A stretch of DNA of 64,000 bases, taken from NCBI GenBank assembly GCA_023055505.1, contig JALIRH010000007.1:15730273-15794272 (forward strand), written 5' to 3'. The translations under genes were made by a program, and so were the position numbers. Positions 23,619 to 36,749 of this stretch are shown piece by piece. The notes below the pieces were generated by a model. It did not search any database and was not told the origin of the DNA. It was given only the letters and a program-made list of their open reading frames with translations. Every line of letters starts with the position of its first letter. Within the stretch, counting starts at the first letter, position 1. Source of the stretch: Callipepla californica brunnescens. Its lineage: Eukaryota > Chordata > Aves > Galliformes > Odontophoridae.

Positions 23619-24085
23619 AAAGTGTTCTGAAAGTAATGCCTCATTTCTATGTAAACTACAACAGATACAAAGAACACAATAACAACATTTGATAGAGTGA
23701 ATTCTCAGCTACAAAGTGCTATTTTTCAACATAATCACTACCATTGCAATTTCACCAGCAATGAACAAGAGCCTGCATGCTGCACCATAAAAATCTGCAC
23801 TAGTGGAGGTGACCCACTGTCACTGCTGCCACTGCTGACACACATCACCCACCACATCACTGTGCTCACATCCACTGTTCGTTCTCCATAAATGTGCAGC
23901 AAGCATCAATGAATGTCAGTGAGTGCATTTTTTTTCTGCGTAGTTGAGTTCAGTTCCACACCTTTTCTTCAAATGCACTTCCATGTCAGACACTATTCTG
24001 TCAGACTGTTCCTCTGCTGACATTTGTTGCATGGCAATAAAATTTAGTGGAATGTTGTCAGAAAGGTTCAACCTCCACTGCCTGA
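23619..24085 (-). mobile_element. mariner-type DNA transposon relic (Galluhop-like), one end missing
   Basis: It starts with the recognisable terminal sequence GTTCTGAAAGTAATGCCTC next to a TA-containing site, and continues in the order known for chicken Galluhop/Mariner1 copies (ACTACAACAGATACAAAGA, then TTCTCAGCTACAAA). On the minus strand a short frame (within 23916-24134) contains SDMEVHLKKRCGTEL, which resembles the start of a mariner transposase and then degrades to a stop. The opposite terminal inverted repeat expected after about 24085 is absent, so the copy is truncated or internally deleted and immobile. The right edge is approximate. Confidence 0.82.
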
Positions 24086-26422
24086 CTTTCTTCTTATCAC
24101 ACAGATAGGCCTCCAGCTTACAATCAGTAAACACCCCAGGAAGCCTTTTTTTAATTAAAGGTTATTTTCTGACCATTAAGGAAAAGGTTGGGCTCTAAGG
24201 AGACATTTTCCCTTATCTCGGTGCTTACCCTCTGCTGCTCTAGTCTGCCTGGCAATTATGGCTGGACAAGTCTCCCAGGTTACCTCAGACTGGTCTCCAT
24301 TCTCCAAGTGTGACATGCAGAACTGTTTTATGTTGTCAACAGTCCTTAAATCTGCTTTTGCTTTCACTTGAAATACAGTCTTGTTTTAAATGCATGGCTC
24401 TCCTTTTACTTGTTTCAGGTGAGTAAATCTTGCTCATTCCAGGCTTACTCATCTGAAGTGTGTGCTCCATCCTGTTGTGACTACATAAAGCGTCCCATTA
24501 CATGTGAGAGAGTATGTCTTGTAGTCCTCTATCCTGTATCATCAAGTCACCTACATTGTAGTCCACTTAATTAGCCATGATTTCTATTGTCAGTACCATC
24601 TCCTCACCTCACAGGACCAAAGACTGAAACACAATTTGGACCACATTCAGAGCTCAGCAGTGTCTCCTACATGTTACTTCCTGGTGGGTTGTTGGAACTC
24701 ATGTCCATTCTGTGCCAAAAGGTGAACTGATAGAACGGTTCCATTTGGAAGAGCACATCTAGTAATTCCTCTTCCATCTGAGCACAATCCCTTTGGGCCT
24801 GGCAGGTTTTAATTGAAAATGCCATAGGCCAGTGACTTTGCAGCAACTGTGCTCCCAAATCTCCTCCTGAGGCCTCAGGCTGTAATTACAGATGCTCCAC
24901 AGGCATTATAGGATTGGCAGCTTTATTGTATTCATCTCTGTTGTTTCAGATGATCTTGTAGCCTAATGTTCTGCTTATTGTCTAGTTTCTTACTTACTCA
25001 TAAGCTTTGCAAATGTCTCATATGAATGTGCAAAATATAGAAAAACTGCTATCCACACCTGCTAGACATTTCCTTGAAGACTTTCAGTTCCTCAGATCTC
25101 TATTCAGACATGTAAAGGAGTTATAAGTGCTGATATTTTTGGGAATTAATTTAACTTTGTACCAGGAACCATCTTTCTCACCATAATATATAAAAATGAT
25201 TGCAGATAGCGAAAAGTCCAGCACATGGATGCTTCTTTCTGTTTATTTCCATAATGTAGCAGCTCTCTGGGGCTTCGCTGGTAATAAAAAAGGTGTACTG
25301 GTGGTAGGTGGGATCTGATTCTTCTTGCATGTTTAACTTGAACTTTCTTACATTGTGCTAGCAACAACTAAGCTTTGAAATGTTTGCATTACATTCCCAA
25401 GACTTCCTATTCAATATACATACTGCAGCCCAGGAAAATAAAATTACTGGTCTGCTGTGGACCAAGGACTAACTTTTTATTACATTATTTCCCTCATGAA
25501 ATATGGTTGAATTATTCCCCTACATGCAATTGCTTAGAGTATTTAATGTACAGGATTCTTGACCTTCTTCATGATCATTTAAAGAGATGGAAAGATGTGA
25601 TAGCAGAGGAAGTGGTAGCATTCATGCCCGAAACATCCTTGTGTCATTAACATTCAAGGCATTCTATTGGGTATAAACAGCTGTCAGATAGGAAATTCAA
25701 ATGCAGAATATTTTAATTTCAAATTCCTAATCAAAGAAATACTGGAACTGAAAACTAAGTCTAAAACAGCACTGAAGGATTTCTGATTCTGTTCATGTCA
25801 AATTTGCCTGAAGTATGACTGTTATAATACTATTTTGTTTTCAATAAATATGCACAACCTACAACTATTGGTAGAATTCTCATTATCTGAATGTTTCCAG
25901 TTCATTCAGGTATTTTGGATTAACAGATAAATATATCTTCTCTGCAGTCTTTTCAACTGAAATAGCGTAAAACTGGGCTGGTGCCAAAGGAACTAGAATT
26001 GACTAAAATCACAGACAATCAGAATACCAATTGACTGGTCTATATTCATCGCCTGAATCAAGATAAAAGAAAAGAAGGAAGTACAAATGACAAAATTGTT
26101 TTTTAAATTATATTTGAGAATAATCTATGTGTTACGACCATAGCATCATAAAAAGAAAAAAATCCAGAAACCACTAATGTTTTTATTGTTGTTAGTTCTT
26201 TAGCTGTATTAATTTAGAACATCTTCCTTCTTAAAGCACTTTTAGGTGATCTTTACTTTTTATTGTTCACTAAATAATACGTCTTGTTAAGCAGAGTTAG
26301 ATAGAAAAACACATGTAGAAACACAAACAGAAAAGCATGCAGTTTGTGCAGACTGTGTACTTGATGACAGTAGCACTGTTGTCCTTTGCTTCAATATTGC
26401 CAGCCCAATCCAATCTGCAGTG

Positions 26423-26481
26423 CAAAAAAAAAACAACCAACAACAAAAACAAAAACAAAACAAACAAACAAACAAAAAAAC
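26423..26481. repeat. CAAA/CAAAAA-type A-rich microsatellite
   Basis: Run of A interrupted by single C in near-regular spacing, including CAAACAAACAAACAAA. Confidence 0.9.
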
Positions 26482-29400
26482 ACTCTAAAAGCCAACTTTA
26501 ACAATTCTAACTCTTTCTGAAGTGGCTTTAGGTAGTAACACTGTGCAAGAGAAAAATTCTGTTTCCCTGGTCTACTTACATGAATAAACTGAAGTGTATG
26601 AAATTTCTCTTTGAAATCAGCATTCCCACTGACTAAAGATGGCACATATGAAACCTCACTGGCAATTCCTTTTTGAAAATCCTGTTTACTGCTGCTTTTA
26701 TGTTTGACTTATTATTTCATTTCTTTTCAAACTGAAATCTCTGCCTCAAGTGGTTTTTCTTTTACATTTTATTATGGGATGGAAACAAGATTTTTTTGGT
26801 AAACATAGCTATGCTTGAAAGCAAGAGACACTGTGTAAAGTCTATAACATATGCACATACACAAATATATGTTATATATTGCATAAAGTGCATCTGCAAA
26901 ATGTGCTAATTACCCAATTTATGAAAATAAAAGCCCTTTCAGAACTTTCTTTTCTACCTCCCAGACTTTTGGAATGTGATCTTGAGGCAACCAAAGGGAG
27001 AAGAGTGGGAAAGGAGTCAGCAGAAGAAATTTGCCTCTTGCTGTCCTCCTGTAAACCTGTCTATGTCTAGGCAAGTTAGTAAACTGCGGCTTACACATGA
27101 GTAGAGATTTTCCAGAGGTAAAAGCCTGCAATGGTTCCTGTGTGCAGAGGTCAAGCTCCAGCTGACAGGCAGCTTGCCCTTTCCCTGAGATGACTCTGTT
27201 GGGATGCTGGAGGCAATGTATGCCTCCTAACTTGCTGCTACAGCAAAGAACATCTCTTCTTTTCCTCCCACTGCCCCTGAGGTTCAGGCTGGGTGGTTGT
27301 GGGAAGCCTGTGACCACAGTGAGCCCAGGGAGGATAGGAAAAGAGGGGCCATGCAGAAGCAGAGTGGGGAATGGGGCAACTCTGGAGAGCCTGGCTGCAA
27401 AAACAGGGAAAAGTAAAGAAGGAGGACAGCTTTGAAACAACGACTAATGGGGGGAGCTGGCTAGAGGGGATGTAGGCTTCAGTGAGAGGAAGTAAGACTC
27501 AGATGAGGAGCCTGTTATGTGAGTGGAAGAGGCAATAGTGGAATAGAAAGTAGCTGGATAGGGAGGTACAAAAGCAGTAGGACTGGAGTTCATCCAGCAC
27601 AGAAGAATGGGCGGGATGACATCTCTGCAGAGCTTGAGATCAAGGAGATATCCAGGTATATGAAATTTGTACATTTAATGAAACCCGCTGTTGATTCTTC
27701 AATATTATCACTGGTAGAAGATTCTAGGTAGCAAAGCATGGCAGAAGAAAGGAAAGATATAAACAGTAAGACAGTCTCACAGGAAGAAAGAGACTGGTGA
27801 GAACCTGAGGAAAAGATGCTGCCATACCTGGAAAGAATGCATCAGAGAACAAGACAGAATTATAAGGAATGGAAGCAACAGAGGTACTAAAGCAAAACTT
27901 GCAGTAACACCAACCAGCATGCAGGGAAGGGAGAAAAGCTTGCAAGCTGAGGAGACTCATAGTAGGTGTATTCATGACTATATGAGGGCATTTGGTGTGA
28001 AAACATCAAATTTACAGTCGGAACATCAGATTTTCAGTTTTCTTTTCTGAAAATATTAGGCGCAGAAGACACAGGCATCAGTAGCAGAATGTGTGATTGA
28101 GCTGCACAAGGTTCTGACCAGTCAGATGAATCTAACAGTTGTTCTTTTGGTTATGGCAAAGATCTGACCCTCTAAATTTGAAGACTGCCAAAGCTCACTA
28201 AAGACTGAGCTACCCAACTCTAAATCACTGAACGTCTGTCAGCAGATCTTCAAGATGAACTTTCAAAATCTCAAGGTGAAACTTTCTAGCAGTCAAACCC
28301 ACAACCTTCTCAGTAAATCTGTACAGAATGGGACTCTGTAAGGTTAACACACAGAGTGTTCTAAATGAATTATTCATCATGAGAAGTGGGATGCTTTCTT
28401 CTTCCTGAGGGGATGCTGTTTGCAACTTCTTTATTTTGGGGAGATTCTTGACCTTACCCTCTGTCTGAGCACTAACAGCAAAACTACCAATAAAAAATAA
28501 GTCTATCTCTAAACTACTCAACTTGATTGTTCTATTCTGGTTGGCTGGCAGTAGGGTGGATCTCAAATAAGGCTGAGGAAGAATTACACAGCTATCAGTA
28601 TTCTCTCTGCTGTGATTTCATCTATCAAGCTGCATGCAGTATTTGCTTTAGTTTTATAAAGCCATTATCTTTAATAGAAAAAATAATAAGTGATACTGCG
28701 GCTGCTAGTTTCTCTGTCTTGTTCCAGGATCTCTACTCAGTGACACATTGTGGCCATAGCCTTAATGTTATGACTCTCTGGTAGGGATGTTTCTCTTGCT
28801 CTTCTGGCATGGTACAAAACAACAGCCAAGAATATGGCATATATTTTTCTTATCAGTAGAAGCACTCTGTTTTCAAGGTATAGGTACAGCACTGAAGTTG
28901 TGTGAAGCAGATTGTATATATTTGAACTACCATTTTCTGATTTTTAAGCTCTACACTGGTAGATTCCTTTTATTTTTTTCTGAACAGTAATAAACGGCCT
29001 CAATAATGAACCTAAACCTAAGAAGAGAAATGGGAAGGTAATCTAGAAACTTATTTTACTTTTTATTTTGACATGCATATCTTTTTAAAAAATAAACAAA
29101 CAAAAAAATAGGGTGGACCACTTTTGATAAAAACTGCTGCAATATTCCTATTCAAGCCAGAATGAAAACTTTTTGCAATCATTTACTAGCACAATATTTT
29201 TGAGTGAAAAGCTTAGAACAGAATAACAGAGAAAAGGCAGTTAGTGCTCTTCAAGCATAAAATCATCGAAGTGGGTAAGTCAGATTTTTTTGGAAAGTTG
29301 GAGCTACAGTGAGATTAACAAGTGTGAAGGTAGAATGGTCTGTCAACAAGAGTGTAAACATACAATATAAATAGATAATTTATAGCTTGTTCTGTCTGTT

Positions 29401-29646
29401 AAAAAAAAAGAAGAAATTAAAAGAAAAATATTCCTCCTCTTCCAGTGCCTTAACATAGGAGACTACATTAATTATGAGTTATTGTTATTCCTCTGCAGCG
29501 AATGGGAAGAGCTGAACTCTTCTACATGGTGATTGATTCCCCAGTAGATCTCAATTTCTGTCCAAGGTATCATAGCCTAGGTGGGACTGAACATGCTTCT
29601 AGAAACAAAGAGATGATTCGGAGTCTTTTGTGATGCAGAAAGCATG

Positions 29647-29722
29647 CAAAAAAACAAAAACAAAAACAAAAAACCCCACCAAAAACAGAAAAAGAAAAAA
29701 AAAGGAAAGGAAAAAGAAAACA
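29647..29722. repeat. A-rich low-complexity tract (CAAAAA then GAAA/GGAAA)
   Basis: Almost no T in this stretch. The short + strand ORF across it (lysine-rich) is a low-complexity translation. Confidence 0.88.
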
Positions 29723-31033
29723 GAGTACAGTACTGCAATCCTGTTCTTGTTCTGTTGCTACAGATTAAATAAACGTTCAAAACCAGATGTAGGAGGAATT
29801 AAACTTTCTTGAGAATATCAGAATTCAAACTGGAAGCAGGTTGCTCATTTTCAACACTGAAAATCTGTTAACATATGGGGCTTACCTTTCAACAGTAATT
29901 GAGACAGAAGGTCTTTCTGAATAGTTACAGATTCATTAAATGAAAAGTTTAAGAACTGCTGATCAGCTTAGGGTGTTGTTTATTTTTTTACTTCTTGTTC
30001 AGGTTAGTTATTATCTTCCTGCCTTAAAAATCTATCGAGTAGTTGCAATAGTCCTGATGATCTTAAGTTATTAAGTGAAGCCGTAATTCTTTTTTCATAT
30101 CACGGATTTAGAGACATGATCCTGAACAAAAGACTAAGTGACTGTCATCATGAAGGACATTCACCTCAACACTAACTGAGAGGGGAAATTTGACAAGTGG
30201 CTCCTGAGAAGATTTCCCGTACATGGGAGGAGAAGGAAAACTTTTCTTTGTCAGATACATAATGAGATACATTATGAGATACAGCTGTATTTGCATCAAG
30301 AGACTGAGTTCATTAAGAATCATAAGTTGTGTGCAACTCCTCATATATCTTCAGGCTGAAATTCTGAGTCATGGGCTTGCCATATTATCAAAATAAATGG
30401 AGTCATGCAAAGTGACATGTTCTTGAGCATAAGGAAGGTTTGGCCCTCAAGGATTTTAACTATCATGCTAACTCTGCTAATCATTCAACTGGTCATTCAC
30501 ATTTAATTCAAGCAATAAAACGTTATTGCAAGAGAATCTTAATTTGTGATCTCTTTACACTCTACTGTGAGTCAAGAAGTTAAACTAATTTGATAATGCA
30601 CTCCCCTGATAATGAACAAAGCTCATGAGAGTAGGAGAGATTTTGTAGTAGTATGCCCCATTGTGTTGCAGCAGTCGGATTAGTCACCTTTCAAGTGGTA
30701 TTTGTGATACAGGACAGATTATAAAACTGTTCAATACAAGTGTACTGTTTTTATTATGTTAATATTCAAATTTCTGGTGGAGATCATACCTGAATGGAGC
30801 TAGAAGTTGTACAAATATAAACCAGGTCAATCAATGAGATGTACTGTTGTCAATGGCTGCAGTTTCTACTGTAATGCTTCACAATTTAGACTCCAAATCC
30901 TAGGCTGCAGTTTTCATTTAAGACGGAAGAATGCATTTCTAATCCTGTGGTGGTACATAAAAGCTTCAGAGCACAAACTAGAAAAGGTCAGAAAAATGAG
31001 AAAGTAGCAAACAGAAGAGTATGCACCCTTTAG

Positions 31034-31051
31034 AAAAAAAAAAAAAAAAAA
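31034..31051. repeat. poly-A tract (18 A)
   Basis: Uninterrupted A run with no recognisable retroposed gene immediately upstream. Confidence 0.9.
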
Positions 31052-32134
31052 GTATATTTAACACTCTCCAAGAGGGCTGGACTTAATTTCTTCTTTCTAA
31101 CTTCAACATCCACAAGTGTGGTCTCCCCAGGTGCACCTAAAGAAAAGCACCAGGAGTGCCCTGGTGCCATTGGAGCCAGCTGTAGAGCCACTTGCCCTGG
31201 AGCCTCTCTTTTGGAGGCTGCATGGAGTGAGGACAGCTCTTGTCAGGCTTCTAGAACTGACTTCGTTACAACTGCAAAATGTTCCTCCTCATTGTTCTTT
31301 CTTGTGATCCATCCTTCCATACGTGTCAGCAAGATAACCAACTTATTAACTGAACTCCCTCTCCCAGCTGCCTGCAGAGAGATAGATGCTGAAAGCAGCT
31401 GTATGCTGAATTATTTGTTCTGGTGGGCCACAAGTAACTCCATGGACTGTGGAGTGAGCATTCCTGAGCTACAATATCATCATAACTTTGGAGGCATTTC
31501 ACTGATAGCTAATGATACATCCACTCTGAGATGAATTTTACCTTCCCCTGTAATTAAAACTGTGTGAGGATCAAGACTTATCAGAAAAGAATCTGCATAA
31601 ACTTAACTTCAGAGCTTTACTCATAGGTAGGTTTGATTTCCAGGGAAAACAGTGCACTTATCTATGCAAGTATGCTTCTTGATCAAATTCACATTGCAGT
31701 CTACTTACTGCAACATGCAGTAATATGATGTACAGTTTTAATGACAGACTGTTATCTTTAGCCATGAGCTTGTATATAAAACTTCTTTACCCAAGGAAAT
31801 TTGCCGTTCTTTTAACTGTTATAGCATTTTAGTGTGCTACTCTAAAGCAAATTTTTATATGCTTATTAACATAACTGCACTTAATATCTTTGCTTCTTAT
31901 TGTAAGAAGCCTTTGTTTTTTACAATTCTTAAATTAAAAAAAATATATATCCATGACTCCTTTAGTAAAGAGGTTAGACTGAACCCAACTCATGTTTAAG
32001 CAGGAGTTAGTGACTCGAGTACAGTTTAAAGAGGTTTGGAGGTACTAGCACCTGATGGGCTTTTAAAAATGAAATATATTTCAACAAGTTAAGCACTCAT
32101 TTGCTGGTAAAATAGACGCCTTACTAATATTTAA

Positions 32135-32536
32135 ACCGAAGAAAGGTTGAGGGAATGTGCCTTATTTACCCTGGAGAAGAGAAAGCTTCAGGGAGACCTC
32201 ATTGTGGCCTTCCAGTACTTGAAGGGAGCTTATCACTAGGAAGTGGAGCAACATTTTACACAGTGTGATAGTGATAGGACAAGGGGGAATGGCATTAATC
32301 TAAAAGAGAGGAAATCTAGGCTAGATGTTAGGAACCAATTATTCACTCAGAGGATGGTGAAGTACTGGCACAGGTTACTCAGAGAAGCTGTGGATGCCCC
32401 ACATCTGGAGCCAGGCTTGATGGGGCCTTGGTCAGCCTGGTCTGCTGGGTGAAAACCCTGCCCACAGCAGGGGGCTGGAACTAGACAATCTTCAAAGTCC
32501 CTTTCAACCTAAGCCATTTAATGATTCTATGATGAT
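32135..32536 (+). mobile_element. CR1 3'-end fragment
   Basis: It contains the CR1 3' region ACCCTGGAGAAGAGAAAGCT, GATAGGACAAGGGGGAATGG, GGCTAGATGTTAGGAA, then AACTAGACAATCTTCAAAGT and the tail AATGATTCTATGATGATT at 32519-32536. The 69-codon frame inside it is non-coding relic. Confidence 0.93.
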
Positions 32537-35500
32537 TACTTAGATGTCATGAAACTAATGTCTATGTAGATTAATAAGGGTGAAGACAAAGATGAGTAAC
32601 AGGAGCTGATTTCTATTTCGAATATGAGTGGATGCCCTAAGACACATGCTAAAGGTTCCCAATAATGTTGAAAAGCGGCCAGGTGCATGGTTGCCTAAGC
32701 ACAGGTTAATTAATATTTGGCCATGTGTGGCCCCTGTGCACTGCTGCAGTGTTCATGAATCAGAGAATGGCAGCATCTTTGCAGACTGCTGAATCCTGCA
32801 AATGTTAATGAGGCAGTGTGCAGAAGTCATAACTGCTGCCACTGTCAAGTGGCCATGAAAATGATTATCTGGTAAGATCCTGGAGGCAGAACTCCTATCA
32901 CCTAAATTCTCAAGGAACACATCTGATTTACTAACTTCTCATTGCATCAAGATTTTTAGTTTGTCATGGCAACCTAGGAGCAGATTGAGGAATACGATGT
33001 GATCAGGCAGCACTCATAATGCAAGCATAAGTTAAATGCCTGTAAAGTTAATGATCCAAATTCTTCACTGCAGCCGTGGGGCACACAGTGTAACTTGGAG
33101 GAGGTGCACAGATGCTGTAAATTACTTTGGACACCATTACCAAGACCCTGGCCAGCTGCATATGAGAACAGATTGGTGGCATAAGTTACAATATTCCAAC
33201 TGCTGCTGTGGGTGCTCCTGAATGGCTGTTATGGCAGCTCTGCAGTGCCAGGGCAATGCTGAGTCCCTGCCAGGCTTCTCTTCCCTTCCTTTCTGCACTC
33301 TGATTGCAGGGTTGAGGACAGTGAAGGAACTGCTTGTTTTTTTTTGCCCCACTAGAAGATTGCCCCACTCTGAATAATCTTTCCATTGCTGCTGGCCCTT
33401 TTAACTCAGTAAAATACTGTAAATCATCTTGGATGCAGAGTATGAGCTAAGGCAGTATACTTCCCCTTGATTTGCACTTGCTTCTCTTTAACTTGCTATT
33501 TTATCATAATAGCATGAACATTAATTTTGCATTAATTATAAAGCCCAGATCCAAGGAAATGCTTTTAATAGTATCAAAAAGCTATTAATCTGTGTGAGAA
33601 ATGGAAGAAATGGTAAATGAAAAGGGATGTTATTGACAACATTCTCTGTCAGTGCAACAGCATCCTCTCTATAGTTGCCACAGTGTGATCATATTAGTGC
33701 ATGTTAGAGCTGCCAGCCTGCTATGCTGCCTGCTTTTTGATGATAAGTATTATCTATTATATTGCAGGGGCTTTTGGTCAGAGACTAGTATATTTTGCAG
33801 TTTTCTGGATTTATTTCAAGATCTTAACTTCAGGTTTTATCACCTGCTGATGACTTCTGCAGACAAACTAACAAAAATTAATCTGGTGGAAGAACAGGGA
33901 GCAAAGTCTGCAGCCAGGGACAGCAGCTAACTGAAGTTTGGAGGCAGCAGCTGAACCAAGTAAAAGTAGGACAGCCCTAGCAGGGAACAGCCACTGTTCT
34001 GTGCAATAAAATCCATGCAGTTTAAGTCACAGCAGTAAAATTAATGGGGTTTTGGTGAGCTGCCACTCCCTGGAGATAATGCTCAGCCTACTAAAAAAAG
34101 CAGGTCTGGATTTGTTGTCTTCTTTCCTTATCTCAGTCACTACGTCTGCAGAACCCTGTTTTCACATGTCTTGCCCATCTTTTTTTTTTCTTTTTTCCTG
34201 GTGGAACATGCCAGAATGGGTCTGTATGTCATAAAGCAGTTATGCTATTAGGAGACAGAAACACCCAAAGCCTGGGTAAATGTCAATGCCATGGAGCAAC
34301 TTTACCCCTGAAAGGTCACAGACTCAACACACTCTGGGCCAGGTGGCAAGCAACAAGTCAAGTGTATCAGTTCAGCATAATACTACATTATTACATTTAT
34401 CTGGCCAGCATTAAATGAGCTGCACTCTCATGCTTTGTTTTCCTTGACTTTGAATGTGTAAGAAGGCTCCTGCAGGCCATCCTAAAGCTGTTCACTCAAT
34501 GATTAGTAAAAGGCCATGGTGCCTGATGTGGGATTTAAACAAAATGAAAACACCTAACTGTGATCCTCAAACTCAGCTTCTGTCTAATCCTCACCATTTA
34601 CAGTTGCTAAATATCTAGTATAAAGCATTAAAGGTAACTTGAAGCACTGAGGTTGTGATGGGGCCAGGATGACCCTGGGGTGAGCTCTGAGATTTGTCTG
34701 AATCTGCCCTGCCCCAATTCAGGGCTGCGGAGAGTGAGCCTTGATCTTGGTGACTAACAGATTGTGTTCAGTCCTCTCCTATGAAAACCAGAAGCCTGAA
34801 AGAAAGCAGTAATTTCTCTTCTCTTTTTTGGGGGGTGTGGAAGAAAGAGTCTTGAAAGTTTCCAGACTGCAAGGCCCAAATGGATGTCCATGCAACTTGG
34901 TTGTGCTGGATCATTAACAGAGCACAAACCTACCCTTCAGGACATACTTTCAGGTTGTTCTTTGTGTGGAAAGCTGTTTTTTGTGTGTCCAGGTGTCCTG
35001 TATTAGTGTGTCTAGAAGTTAGGTATGGCACCACATAGCATTTTGACTCCTGAATTCAAGTGTTTTCTTTATTTTTCTTTTCTTTTTTTTTAATTCTGAC
35101 AGGTGGTTGTGCGTGTGGGGCATGTTTTGGGAGCTAGAGTTTTAAAATTTATATAATTAATTTGTCAAATTGTCTATCTGTTGAATTTGAAAATTATACC
35201 AGGAGCAGGTGCTTAATTTTCTTGAATAAACAACAGCACTAAGAAGACAGCAGTGGTGGATGCTGATAGATCCTTTATACTTTTTCAAATCATGTATTGC
35301 AATGGCATAGAGATTATATATTGATTCCATATCATTTTTTAAAAATATTAGCTCAAGTTTTCACAACCACTGTGACTGATTGTTCAGACAACTAGTGATA
35401 AATCATTCATCTGATGACTACTCACTGGTAATGACTACTCCTTGGATGATTATTCTGTTGGAGATTATTGCACACAAACTATAAAAGTTTCCAAAGCTGT

Positions 35501-36330
35501 ACTTTGTGTGGGTGAGCTAACAGTTTTTAAGAAGGCTTTGCATATTATAACATTGCCATTTGCTAGGGCAGACTGCTGATCGCTACCTTCACTTTTCTGA
35601 ACATTATCAGAACATCTAATTTCTATTCCGCTTCAGGGTCACGCTAAGTTACCAATTTAAAACAGTTGCTGTGATGTTGACAGTTTTAATTTGTTCCACT
35701 TTATATGCTAGTAGGCCTATTGTCTGTTCAAAGTAGATTTTGTGGTTCTGAAAGAGAGAGTTTCAGTATTTTCTTAACATGATGCAATTTGTACTCATAT
35801 TGCAGCTTCAGATATCTCCTTGGGGGCAAGTCTAATTGAAGCTGCTTGATTTCTGTTACCAATCACAGTCTATTCAAACTGCATTCCTTTTCATCTCTAA
35901 TGCTTTAAGCTTCTGCTGTATTAGCTGGCCCACTCAGGTGTAACGTTTTCTCTGACTCCATCAGCTTGACCACAGACCTCTGGTTGGCTCCAGTCTTCGA
36001 GCTAACATTTAAAAAGCACCCAATGGACTCTGGGACTATCTATCTGAGACTTACAAGAACTTGTTTATCCCTTCTTAAAATGGTTGCTCATGAATTAAGC
36101 CGTAAATCTGTGTCTGACTCACATTTACATGTGCTGCACCTTAAATGGCAGCATCTGGCATCAATTAAACTCCCAACAGTTGAGGCAGCAGATACTATGA
36201 ATCCAAGAATCAAAATCACCTGTTGTTTTTTGTCATTCAGTATACATTTAAAGGGCTAATATTTCAGCATACTGAAGCAAGTTAACTAATTGGATTATTG
36301 CACAGAACTGTATATGAATTCCCTTCCTGT

Positions 36331-36332
36331 CA

Positions 36333-36363
<31 letters not shown>
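36331..36363. repeat. (CAAAA)n microsatellite
   Basis: Three to four CAAAA units within an A-rich run, degrading to ACAACACAACCC. Confidence 0.9.
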
Positions 36364-36730
36364 AACACAACCCAACCCCAATAACAAAAGGAAAAAGAGT
36401 TTGTAGTCAGTTACACAATTTAGAGAGAGTACACAATTTATTTTAAGTTACGAGGAGATAAACATAAGCTTGCATGCATTTGAACTGTAATTCATAGAAA
36501 TAGTGAAAGTGATAGTGAATTTGGAAATTTTCATGGGAATACATTCTTCATATTAAAAAAAAAAATAACACAGATGAAAAAAAGCACTCTCTTGGGTTTT
36601 AGGAAAAGCATGGGACACATTCCCTGAAAGTTTTACTTATTCCTTTCGTTTTAACAAGATGACAAGTGCTTGACATTTGTAGATCTGTTCTATCCCATTA
36701 ATTATCCAGTGGTTTAATTTTTTTTTTTTC

Positions 36731-36749
36731 TGTGTGTGTGTGTGTGTGT
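36731..36749. repeat. (TG)9 microsatellite preceded by poly-T
   Basis: Nine TG units directly after a T run at about 36717-36729. Confidence 0.95.

Larger units (their letters stand above)
24086..32134. other. intergenic DNA
   Basis: About 8 kb without a recognised gene or transposon. It holds A-rich microsatellites (26423-26481, 29647-29722, 31034-31051), a purine-rich, less AT-rich block at about 27180-27960 with the longest ORF of the window (173 codons, minus, 26919-27440), and a weak splice candidate at 28988-29566. Confidence 0.65.
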
